Source of the DNA: an uncultured cyanobacterium
GTDB lineage: Bacteria > Cyanobacteriota > Cyanobacteriia > Cyanobacteriales > Geitlerinemataceae
DNA length: 9,677 bases
Direction: 5' to 3'
Assembly: GCA_937121005.1 (NCBI GenBank)
Contig: CAKZKB010000590.1
Span: 1-9,677 of the forward strand
Part shown: one piece after another, positions 1 through 5,507 of the stretch
Position numbering within the stretch: position 1 is the first letter of the stretch
Layout: every line of letters begins with the position of its first letter
Notes under the pieces: generated by a model
Database searches by the model: none
Told to the model about the DNA's origin: nothing
What the model saw: the letters and a program-made list of their open reading frames with translations, nothing else
Translations under genes and position numbers: made by a program

Positions 1-46
1 ACATTTAACAATTTTTCGTGCTATCGTAGCAATACGATCGCCCCCT

Positions 47-55
47 GGGGTGGAG
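47..55 (+). promoter_or_regulatory. Ribosome binding site for the 64-540 gene
   Basis: The run GGGGTGGAG ends eight bases before the ATG at 64 and contains GGAG, complementary to the 3' end of 16S rRNA. It supports the start at 64 over an out-of-frame ATG at 50, which lies inside this site. Confidence 0.6.
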
Positions 56-63
56 AAAAACCG

Positions 64-540
64 ATGCTGTTCGGACAACAGTTTACCATTGAGACTCCCT
101 TTTGCGAAGCCGTCGTTCGCCAACGGTTGCTCGATGTCGTCGAACCGCGTCAAGCCATGCGTTGGGGATGGAATGCGCCAGCCAAACCCTATCAAGGCGA
201 AGTGGGCGATCGCGCCTTTCAAATCTCGAGAATTATTGGCTATCGCAACTCCTTTTTACCTCAGATCGAAGGACGAATTTACCCGCAAGATATAGGGTGC
301 AAAATTGATATCGAAATGAAACTGCATCCGCTCGTTCTCGGTTTCATGTTATTTTGGCTGAGTATGGTGGGACAAATTGCCATGATATCTTTAATTGCTG
401 CTCTGGCCGAACCCCAATTCGATCCGACGTTGTTAGTCCCTATCGGAATGTTTGCGTTTGGTTGTATTTTACCCTTAGTCGGATTTTTACCACAAGCGCG
501 ATCGTCGCGAGAATTTTTAACCGATCTGCTAACCCCGTAA
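64..540 (+). CDS. Conserved hypothetical membrane protein, two TM segments
   Basis: A 158-residue protein of unknown function. The first 95 residues are soluble and include a stretch reading FQISRIIGYRNSFLPQIEGR (about 52-71), followed by a short beta-rich part ending in KIDIEMKLHP. Two hydrophobic segments follow, at about residues 91-112 and 121-142, then a short polar tail. This order of a small strand-rich domain followed by a two-helix hairpin suggests a membrane-tethered protein, with topology not determined. The start at 64 is backed by a good ribosome binding site. The gene converges on the DUF2993 gene with only 23 bases between the stops. I recognise the general look of a cyanobacterial conserved hypothetical family but cannot name a domain or give a role. 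Confidence 0.8.
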   Translation: MLFGQQFTIETPFCEAVVRQRLLDVVEPRQAMRWGWNAPAKPYQGEVGDRAFQISRIIGYRNSFLPQIEGRIYPQDIGCKIDIEMKLHPLVLGFMLFWLSMVGQIAMISLIAALAEPQFDPTLLVPIGMFAFGCILPLVGFLPQARSSREFLTDLLTP

Positions 541-563
541 GAAACTCAAGATCGATCGCTCCC

Positions 564-1202
564 TTACGGTAACTCGCGAACGCACACTTGCGCCTCTAGA
601 ATCAGACGATCGCCCTCAAACGTCCAACCATCAACCTTGAGTTCCATTCCTTCTAAATTCAGGTGTTGGAGGTTGGCGATCGCCGTCAATTGGGTCGCGA
701 GATCCGAGAGGGTTTCAGCATCGCCGCGTTCGTTTTTCGGGGTAAAAACAATGCCTTGGCGGAGGGTGGGAACAGCACTCAATTCCACTGAATCTCGGGA
801 CGATCGCGCTTTGATGTCAATGCGATCGCCTGGGGAAAAAGAACAGCCAACCTCGTTAAAACCGCGATCGCTCAGTGTCATTTCGATGTCTTTTTCGGTT
901 AAAATAATCCGAGCGCGACCCCGGCCGGGATGGGTTAAATCCACATTTCCGACTAATGCTTTCAGGCGATCGAGGGTCAGTTCGCCAATGCTAATATCGA
1001 GAACTTCCACAGGCTGACCCGATCGCGATCGTACCCCTTCGCCTTCGATTTCAACGCCTTCGATTTTGCCTTCTAGCAACCCTTCCGCACTCAGATCGAC
1101 GCGCACATCTAAATTTTGTGCCCCATCAATTTGTTCGGAAATAGCCTCTCGAACCAGACCGCTAACGACTCCAATGTCGGTGTTTTGGTCTTCGTTTTTC
1201 AT
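564..1202 (-). CDS. DUF2993 domain protein (LmeA-like)
   Basis: A 212-residue protein that fits DUF2993, whose actinobacterial member LmeA binds phospholipids at the cell envelope. The pattern seen is an N-terminal helix (about residues 10-27, VVSGLVREAISEQIDG), then alternating strands and glycine turns such as GLLEGKIEGVEIEGEGV (41-57). A central helix, IGELTLDRLKALVG, is followed by a long strand-rich part ending near the C-terminus. No signal peptide or membrane segment is visible, so either the protein is cytosolic or it meets the membrane peripherally. The ATG at 1202 is preceded by AAAAGG about 11 bases upstream. The gene stands alone and is convergent with the gene on its left. A role in lipid binding or thylakoid/envelope maintenance is only inferred from the family. 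Confidence 0.8.
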   Translation of the reverse strand: MKNEDQNTDIGVVSGLVREAISEQIDGAQNLDVRVDLSAEGLLEGKIEGVEIEGEGVRSRSGQPVEVLDISIGELTLDRLKALVGNVDLTHPGRGRARIILTEKDIEMTLSDRGFNEVGCSFSPGDRIDIKARSSRDSVELSAVPTLRQGIVFTPKNERGDAETLSDLATQLTAIANLQHLNLEGMELKVDGWTFEGDRLILEAQVCVRELP

Positions 1203-1254
1203 GGTTTTGTACCTTTTGGATGTGGATGTATCGTTCGCGATCGCCTGCCAGATT

Positions 1255-1288
1255 CAATGAACAATGAGCAATGAGCAATGAACAATAG
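1255..1288. repeat. Heptamer tandem repeat (STRR-like), left copy
   Basis: Near-perfect heptamers CAATGAA, CAATGAG, CAATGAG, CAATGAA follow one another, ending in CAATAG. Heptameric short tandemly repeated sequences are a known feature of cyanobacterial intergenic DNA. A copy in reverse orientation lies at 1705-1739. Confidence 0.85.
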
Positions 1289-1379
1289 CTTTGACTGAAG
1301 TTGGAAACTTAACGCATTCATATCTAGAGTGAGATTGAAATAAACTTGGAGGTAGGAATCCAAATCGCTAACCTTGAGA

Positions 1380-1503
1380 TATAGCAGAGTGAAATGAGTT
1401 GCACCGATTCCCCTACGGAGACGCTTCGCGAACGCCAATCCTGGAAGCCTGATAGACTAGCTTCTGCCTAGGAGGATAGCAAGGCTGAGTTCACTTTGCT
1501 ATA
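1380..1503. mobile_element. Candidate IS630-type MITE, about 124 bp
   Basis: The left end reads TATAGCAGAGTGAAATGAG. The right end, read inward on the other strand, is TATAGCAAAGTGAACTCAG, matching at 16 of 19 positions. Both ends begin with TA, the target duplicated by IS630/Tc1-mariner elements. The left end continues to match the terminal repeat of the transposase remnant at 5469-5495 (26 of 27 bases over 1379-1405). There is no coding capacity inside. The interior holds CCTACGGAGACGCTTCGCGA, a motif I recall as dispersed in cyanobacterial genomes, and a self-complementary region near CTAGCTTCTGCCTAGG. The natural reading is a non-autonomous element mobilised by the related IS630 transposase. 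It could instead be a decayed IS630 copy reduced to its ends. Confidence 0.7.
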
Positions 1504-1636
1504 GCAATAATTTGAAGCCCCCAAACCCAAAAAGGCCAGCTTGTATTTCCATCGTTCGTAGAGAGATCGACCGTTAAGGTAAACGAGCGTCATTGTTCGT
1601 TGGAAAGGATTCAGGTATGCTGGGCTAAACGGGTGT

Positions 1637-1702
1637 AGAAACCCGGTTTCTCGCTTATAGACGGACAAAATTCCAGTTTTTCCCTTCAGAAACCGGGTTT
1701 CT
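1637..1702. repeat. Inverted pair of near-palindromic 15-mers
   Basis: AGAAACCCGGTTTCT at 1637-1651 and its exact reverse complement AGAAACCGGGTTTCT at 1688-1702 can form a 15-bp stem with a 36-base loop. Each arm is also almost palindromic by itself (seven pairs around one base), so two alternative hairpins are possible. As I recall, the GAAACCCGGTTTC motif is common in intergenic DNA of filamentous cyanobacteria. Lying downstream of the ABC1 kinase stop (1742), it could act in transcript ending or stability. Confidence 0.8.
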
Positions 1703-1704
1703 CT

Positions 1705-1739
1705 GTATTGTTCATTGTTCATTGTTCGTTGCTCATTGA
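1705..1739. repeat. Heptamer tandem repeat (STRR-like), right copy
   Basis: Read on the minus strand this is again CAATGAG, CAACGAA, CAATGAA, CAATGAA, CAATA, so it is inverted relative to the array at 1255-1288. It ends two bases before the stop codon of the ABC1 kinase gene. Confidence 0.8.
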
Positions 1740-1741
1740 AA

Positions 1742-3394
1742 CTACTTCAATCGTCCCGATCGCAAAATACTGACAATCAGCCAAATTCCTAACAAACTCG
1801 CCGCCCAAAATAGGATGTTGCTCACCCAAAATGGCTGCGCCGTCGGTTCGCGAGAAAAGACGATCGCCGCCCCCATAATTAATGACCCTACCACTATACT
1901 AAACGATAAGCGGTTGGCCGAGTCATCTACAGTGCGACGTAAACCGTCCAATTCTTGGACGCTAAGATTCCATTTCAAACTTTCCGTCGCTACCCGCTCT
2001 AAAATAAACTCGAATTGGCGTGGCGACTGCAAAGAAAGATTGCGAAACTCCACCGCACTGCTGAGTAAGTCTTGCCAAGGACGATCGCCGACAAGTTGGC
2101 GCTGTAACAAGTCTCGCATCAACGGTTGTACCTCGTCGAGCAAGTTAATTTTCGGATAGAATGTACGTGCTACCCCTTCTAAATTTCCCAAGGCTTTCGC
2201 ATACAATCCCATATTACTCGGCCAGCGTAAATGGTTGCGCCGCGCCGCTTGCAAGACTTCGTAAAATGCCTCGCTAAAGTTCATTTCATCCAGACTGAGA
2301 TTGTGATAGCGACGCAACAGGCGATCGTAGTCATTTTGCAAGCGAATAAAATCGACCGGTTTGACGGGTTGGGCGAGTTGTAACGTCAGTTGGGCGCAGC
2401 GTTGAGCGTCCACATTCGCCATGGCTAAAATGGTTTCAATTAAAATCCCTTGCGTGCGCGGATCGAGTGTCCCCACCATGCCGCAATCGAGCAGGGCGAC
2501 GCGCCCACCCCCCATGTAAAATAAGTTACCGGGATGGGGATCGGCATGGAAAAAACCATCGATATAGAGTTGTTGTAAAAACACTCGAAACAGCAACGAC
2601 GCAACGGAGGCTCGTTCGGCTTCCGTGTCGCTACCAAATCCTTCCCCGTCGAGTTGGGCACCGAGGAGAGATTGACCGTTCAACCACTCCATAGCCAGCA
2701 GTTTTTTAGTGGTTAAATCCCAGTTAATTTTAGGGATAATGAGGCGATCGGGATCGAACCAGGGACTCGACGACATATTGCGACGCAGGCGATCGGTATA
2801 GCCCGCTTCTTTGGTAAAATCGAGTTCGGCTTTAATGGCGTTGGTGAACTCTTCGGCGAGGGCTTCGACATCGTAATAGCGCCCGAAATTGGTTCCCGAT
2901 ACCAGTTCGGCGATGCCTTTAATTAGGGCAATATCTTTACCGACGGTGATTTCTAGCCCCGGACGCTGCACTTTTAGGGCCAGTTCGCGGCCGTCTTTGA
3001 GGATGGCGCGGTGAGTTTGGGCGATCGACCCGGCGGCGACGGGACGCGGATCGATTTCGGCGAATACATTTTCGAGGGGTTGTCCGATCTCTTGGCGCAA
3101 CGAAGCCTCGATCGCCGTCCAGGGTTCCGGGGGAACGTTGGATTGCAAGTCGCTGAGGGCCTCGATATATTCGGGGGGTAGCAGTTCCGGGCGCGTGCTC
3201 AGCAGTTGCCCCAGTTTGACGTAGATCGACCCCAAATCGACCAAAATGTTACACAAGACGGCTGGCGGCGGAATTTCGGGTTCGTCCGCATCGCCGCTTG
3301 TCAGTAGCGTTCGCATATAGTCCCAGCCGTTGCGAAACACGATTTCGACAATCTCTCGCTGGCGGGAACTGGTCTGAGTCAGGTTCGATAGCAT
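1742..3394 (-). CDS. ABC1/UbiB-type atypical kinase
   Basis: A 550-residue ABC1 (UbiB/AarF/COQ8/ABC1K) protein kinase-like ATPase, a family tied to prenylquinone and lipid metabolism; cyanobacteria and plastids have several. The hallmarks are visible. A KxGQ motif is at 60-63 (VKLGQLLSTRPELLPPEY). The loop AAGSIAQTH (120-128) replaces a normal glycine-rich loop and is usually rich in Ala. The probable ATP-binding lysine is K141 in ALKVQRPG. ExD is at 190-192, the catalytic loop HADPHPGN at 283-290, and the metal-binding DCG (in place of DFG) at 303-305. Two membrane helices end the protein (about 496-514 and 523-544), typical of longer family members and placing it at a membrane. The N-terminus begins in the usual family manner. 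The ribosome site is weak (AAAGGA, about 20 bases upstream). The exact substrate cannot be read from sequence. Confidence 0.95.
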   Translation of the reverse strand: MLSNLTQTSSRQREIVEIVFRNGWDYMRTLLTSGDADEPEIPPPAVLCNILVDLGSIYVKLGQLLSTRPELLPPEYIEALSDLQSNVPPEPWTAIEASLRQEIGQPLENVFAEIDPRPVAAGSIAQTHRAILKDGRELALKVQRPGLEITVGKDIALIKGIAELVSGTNFGRYYDVEALAEEFTNAIKAELDFTKEAGYTDRLRRNMSSSPWFDPDRLIIPKINWDLTTKKLLAMEWLNGQSLLGAQLDGEGFGSDTEAERASVASLLFRVFLQQLYIDGFFHADPHPGNLFYMGGGRVALLDCGMVGTLDPRTQGILIETILAMANVDAQRCAQLTLQLAQPVKPVDFIRLQNDYDRLLRRYHNLSLDEMNFSEAFYEVLQAARRNHLRWPSNMGLYAKALGNLEGVARTFYPKINLLDEVQPLMRDLLQRQLVGDRPWQDLLSSAVEFRNLSLQSPRQFEFILERVATESLKWNLSVQELDGLRRTVDDSANRLSFSIVVGSLIMGAAIVFSREPTAQPFWVSNILFWAASLLGIWLIVSILRSGRLK

Positions 3395-3473
3395 CGGGGC
3401 CGAGGTAGGAAGTCCTTTACTTACTGTAGCGGGTTTGCAAGGAGAAAGGAATCATCCGTTGGAAACGCACCCT

Positions 3474-3497
3474 GTAGGGGCGAATGGCATTCGCCCG
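3474..3497. repeat. GTAGGGGCGAATGGCATTCGCCC hairpin repeat
   Basis: An 8-bp stem (GGGCGAAT at 3478-3485 pairing with ATTCGCCC at 3489-3496) closes a three-base loop. This unit is, to my knowledge, a common dispersed repeat in intergenic DNA of filamentous cyanobacteria. Confidence 0.75.
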
Positions 3498-3518
3498 ATC
3501 GCAAGCCAGTTCGCAGGC

Positions 3519-3534
3519 GTAGGTTGGGTTGAAG
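3519..3534 (+). repeat. Partial copy of the GTAGGTTGGGTTGAAG repeat
   Basis: GTAGGTTGGGTTGAAG is identical to 3615-3630, the left arm of the larger hairpin repeat downstream, but its right arm is missing here. Confidence 0.8.
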
Positions 3535-3571
3535 TCTGCAACCACAGATAAATAGGATAGACACAGATTTT

Positions 3572-3606
3572 CAACGCATCAACGCATCAACGAACAACAA
3601 ACAACG
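3572..3606 (+). repeat. Short tandem repeat around CAACGCAT
   Basis: CAACGCATCAACGCATCAACG passes into CAACAAACAACG: octamer units decay into shorter CAAC-based units. It resembles STRR-like slippage repeats. No function is apparent. Confidence 0.55.
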
Positions 3607-3613
3607 GTACATC

Positions 3614-3690
3614 TGTAGGTTGGGTTGAAGCATGAAAACCCAACAACTGTAACTTATCGCGTTGGGTAGAGGAACGATACCCAACCTACA
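3614..3690. repeat. Nested hairpin repeat, TGTAGGTTGGG family
   Basis: Outer arms TGTAGGTTGGG (3614-3624) and CCCAACCTACA (3680-3690) pair perfectly over 11 bp. Inner arms ACCCAAC (3638-3644) and GTTGGGT (3661-3667) add a second 7-bp stem. The whole could fold as a cruciform or RNA stem-loop. I recognise it as a dispersed cyanobacterial intergenic repeat. It lies 38 bases past the DUF4336 stop, so it may also end or protect that transcript. Confidence 0.8.
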
Positions 3691-3728
3691 AGATTTCAGG
3701 ACTTTTGTCAGTCAACCAGTATCGGGAT

Positions 3729-4898
3729 TTATCTCTGGGGGGGCGGGACGATCCGAAATTGAAGGAGACGCTTGTCAATTTGTTGCAACAAAGATAAGTC
3801 GTCGGCGGGAAAATTGGAGTCGCTGGCGGGATTGCCTAGAAAATTGAAGGCTTGGCGAAATTGCTCCGGTGTGGCTTCAACGGGGGCATCAAAATGGCAA
3901 GGAACGATCCGATCGAAGGGCCAACTAGAAACGCGATCGACCCAGGCTCGAACCTCTTGAGGATCTCGGTTTAAAATTAAGGTCTGTAAGATGGGGGCGA
4001 CTTGTATTTGTCCTTGTTTTCGTAATTTTTCAAACGATCGCGGCCAGTTTTCTTGCCAGCGAAAGGGAAACCAGCCAAAATAGGATCGAGAAGAGCGATC
4101 GGGGGCTTTAACGGCTTCTCGCCAACCTACACCGCGATCGACCAATTTTAAGCAACTCGGTTGAAAATAGAGGGCAAACAAACAGATACGCTGCCATCCT
4201 CGACGGCGATTTTCGATGGTGTTGGTGCGGCGTTCGTAGCTATCTTCGCGGGCGTGAAATAGCAAGGGAAAGGGATCGAGTTGGACGATTTCGGGTGGAT
4301 CTTCAGGAATGGAGACGATCGCGTCTGCAAGCAACAAGGTGCGCGAGGGACGATGGAAAAGGGCAACTTCTCCAAACCACCCCAGTCTTAAATTTATAGG
4401 GCCTAAAATGGCACAGTCGAACTCGTCGCCAAAGGGATTTTCTCCAGGTTTTAATACTTGCGTCCGCTTCAGGGGAAAACCGAGCCAACTTAGGGGAAGG
4501 TTAACCGGAAAACTCCATTGTTTGGGGGCTACAAACACCTGCGCTTGGGGAAAACGGCGAGCGAAGGGGCCGACAAAGACTTTATGTTCGAGACCGGAAA
4601 CGGTGGGTAAAACGATCGATCGCACGTCGCCATAGCGATCGACCAATTCTTGCAACAGTCGCAAGCATTCTTTAGTGGGGGCGACGGGGGCGTAAACGAG
4701 TAAACCGCCTTCAGCTAAACGAACGACGATCGTCCGAATCGGAACTACAACGTAGAGGATACCTTGTACTTGCTCGAGGCTCCAAACCCAGTCGGGGACG
4801 ATTTCTCGCCGTAGGGTTCGCCGATGTTTGTAGGGATAGAGAGGAAGGAGGGGCCAAAGTGGCCAGGAAAAGTCTTGAGGGTTGCCCGTGTCTGCCAT
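3729..4898 (-). CDS. DUF4336 domain protein, metallo-beta-lactamase-like
   Basis: A 389-residue protein matching the DUF4336 family, distant relatives of the metallo-beta-lactamase fold. The N-terminus is Trp/Pro-rich (WPLWPLLPLYPY, 12-23). The core begins with VWSLEQVQGILYVVVPIRT (38-56) and a beta segment, GGLLVYAPVAPT. The next block, VLPTVSGLEHKVFVGPFA (96-113), holds His105. Then come KQWSFP (126-131), LLLADAIV (188-195) with Asp192, and VPCHFDAP (332-339) with His335. These His/Asp positions sit where MBL-fold enzymes bind metal, but the classical HxHxDH motif is absent, so hydrolase activity is not assured. No signal peptide is seen. The substrate is unknown. The start at 4898 keeps the family's normal N-terminus. 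The broken IS630 transposase lies directly upstream in the same direction, so the promoter may lie within or just beyond the inserted DNA. Confidence 0.88.
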   Translation of the reverse strand: MADTGNPQDFSWPLWPLLPLYPYKHRRTLRREIVPDWVWSLEQVQGILYVVVPIRTIVVRLAEGGLLVYAPVAPTKECLRLLQELVDRYGDVRSIVLPTVSGLEHKVFVGPFARRFPQAQVFVAPKQWSFPVNLPLSWLGFPLKRTQVLKPGENPFGDEFDCAILGPINLRLGWFGEVALFHRPSRTLLLADAIVSIPEDPPEIVQLDPFPLLFHAREDSYERRTNTIENRRRGWQRICLFALYFQPSCLKLVDRGVGWREAVKAPDRSSRSYFGWFPFRWQENWPRSFEKLRKQGQIQVAPILQTLILNRDPQEVRAWVDRVSSWPFDRIVPCHFDAPVEATPEQFRQAFNFLGNPASDSNFPADDLSLLQQIDKRLLQFRIVPPPQR

Positions 4899-4929
4899 AA
4901 ATCTGCTTTTTGGATCGAGCGATCGCGTT

Positions 4930-5434
4930 TAAGGTCACGTGAGGGTTGACCTTTGATAGATATTCTCGGAATTTCATTGAGCTATGATACTTGGCTCCAT
5001 CCCCAGGGAGTACCAGCCTTATTCCTTTTTGCGCGAACTTTTTGAGTCTTCTTCCAACTCATGCCAGCGCGATCGAGCAATTCGTAATAGCTTTTCCGAG
5101 AAGCATAAACCACACCATACTGGCGATCGATGTAGCCAATCAAGTGGTCAATTTGACAATCTTTTTGACTTTGGAGCCACTGAATTACTTCTGCTTTTTC
5201 CTCGGTTGACAAGTAACCTTGACTTCCCTTATACTGGAGTCGAAGTGACTCTACACCTTCAAAAATCGCCTTATTTTTCCACTTGGTCACAAATTCTCTT
5301 GAAACCCCAAGCAGAGACTGGATTTCTGACGACGGTTTGCGCAGCACTGCCATCTTGGCCGCGAGCGCCCGCTTCTGCTCTCGAGCCACCTTCGTCCTTT
5401 GAATAAAGTTGTCGATTTCTTCAATTAAATTCAT
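4930..5434 (-). pseudogene. IS630-family transposase remnant, internally deleted
   Basis: From ATG 5434 (preceded by a good GAGGTGA site) the frame reads MNLIEEIDNFIQRTKVAREQ and on through a helix-turn-helix region (ALAAKMAVLRKPSSEIQSLL, then VSREFVTKWKNKAI). It continues into the IS630-type linker WLQSQKDCQIDHLIGYIDRQ and YYELLDRAGMSWKKTQK, then stops at 4982. After that point the neighbouring frame reads RLVLPGDGAKYHSS, then FREYLSKVN. This resembles the part around the second catalytic Asp of IS630 DDE domains, where xLDGAxYHxS followed by REYL is common. The first catalytic Asp, the final Glu and most of the catalytic domain are missing. The remnant is therefore the DNA-binding half joined, after an internal deletion near 5040, to a scrap of the DDE domain. 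The left edge is uncertain. It cannot transpose by itself. Confidence 0.8.
4931..4953. promoter_or_regulatory. Inverted repeat upstream of the DUF4336 gene
   Basis: AAGGTCA (4931-4937) and TGACCTT (4947-4953) form a perfect 7-bp inverted repeat around nine bases, 32 bases before the DUF4336 start. The spacing and symmetry suit a dimeric regulator. It also overlaps the decayed end of the transposase remnant, so chance or transposon origin is possible. No regulator can be named. Confidence 0.3.
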
Positions 5435-5468
5435 CGGAGTCACCTCTACCCTTACTGCCATTATACAT

Positions 5469-5495
5469 GGTACAACTCATTTCACTCTGCTATAT
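5469..5495 (-). repeat. Terminal inverted repeat of the IS630 remnant
   Basis: Read on the minus strand towards the transposase, it begins ATATAGCAGAGTGAAATGAG and matches 1379-1405 at 26 of 27 bases. It lies 35 bases before the transposase ATG, as expected for the outer end on that side. No partner end is seen near 4900-4930, in keeping with loss of the other half of the element. Confidence 0.8.
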
Positions 5496-5496
5496 A
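5488..5496 (+). promoter_or_regulatory. Possible extended -10 box inside the IS end
   Basis: TGCTATATA resembles an extended -10 element (TGnTATAAT). It lies 11 bases before the DUF4340 start, so transcripts from it would have a very short leader or none. No clear -35 box is present. It would be supplied by the terminal repeat of the IS630 remnant. Confidence 0.3.
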
Positions 5497-5507
5497 GATT
5501 TTATCGT

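Larger units (their letters stand above)
1203..1741. other. Gene-free, repeat-rich spacer (539 bp)
   Basis: No convincing gene is present: the open frames here run through repeats and resemble no family I know. The spacer contains, in order, a HIP1 octamer (1237-1244), a heptamer tandem repeat (1255-1288), a short IS630-type MITE (1380-1503), an inverted pair of 15-mers (1637-1702) and a second heptamer repeat in the opposite orientation (1705-1739). The promoter of the DUF2993 gene should lie in the left part, but I see no clear -35/-10 pair. The stretch 1510-1630 holds nothing I can name. Confidence 0.75.
3395..3728. other. Gene-free spacer with dispersed repeats (334 bp)
   Basis: This lies between the DUF4336 gene (ending at 3729) and the ABC1 kinase gene (starting at 3394), both on the minus strand. 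It contains four repeat items listed separately (3474-3497, 3519-3534, 3572-3606, 3614-3690). The promoter of the kinase gene should be within the right-hand part, but no good -35/-10 pair stands out. No coding sequence is credible here. Confidence 0.75.

Noticed and set aside
1199..1438. Minus-strand open frame of 79 codons
   Set aside because: It runs through the MITE end and the heptamer repeat; the peptide THFTLLY is just the translated terminal repeat, seen also upstream of the DUF4340 gene. No family resemblance.
1468..1722. Minus-strand open frame of 84 codons
   Set aside because: It begins inside the heptamer array and includes both 15-mer repeats and the MITE end; no recognisable protein pattern.
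2440..2694. Frames on both strands inside the ABC1 kinase gene
   Set aside because: Shadows of a strongly conserved kinase region (HADPHPGN, LLDCG).
3474..3690. CRISPR-like array from repeated GTAGGTTGGGTT and hairpin units
   Set aside because: Units differ in type, are not evenly spaced and have no uniform spacers; they are ordinary dispersed intergenic repeats.
4711..4977. Minus-strand 88-codon frame overlapping the DUF4336 start
   Set aside because: Only its first part (FREYLSKVN) is the transposase scrap; the rest is the DUF4336 gene read in the wrong frame.
5409..5507. In-frame upstream extension of the DUF4340 protein (33 extra codons)
   Set aside because: It translates the start of the transposase on the opposite strand and the IS terminal repeat. 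The family-like start with a membrane anchor begins at 5508.
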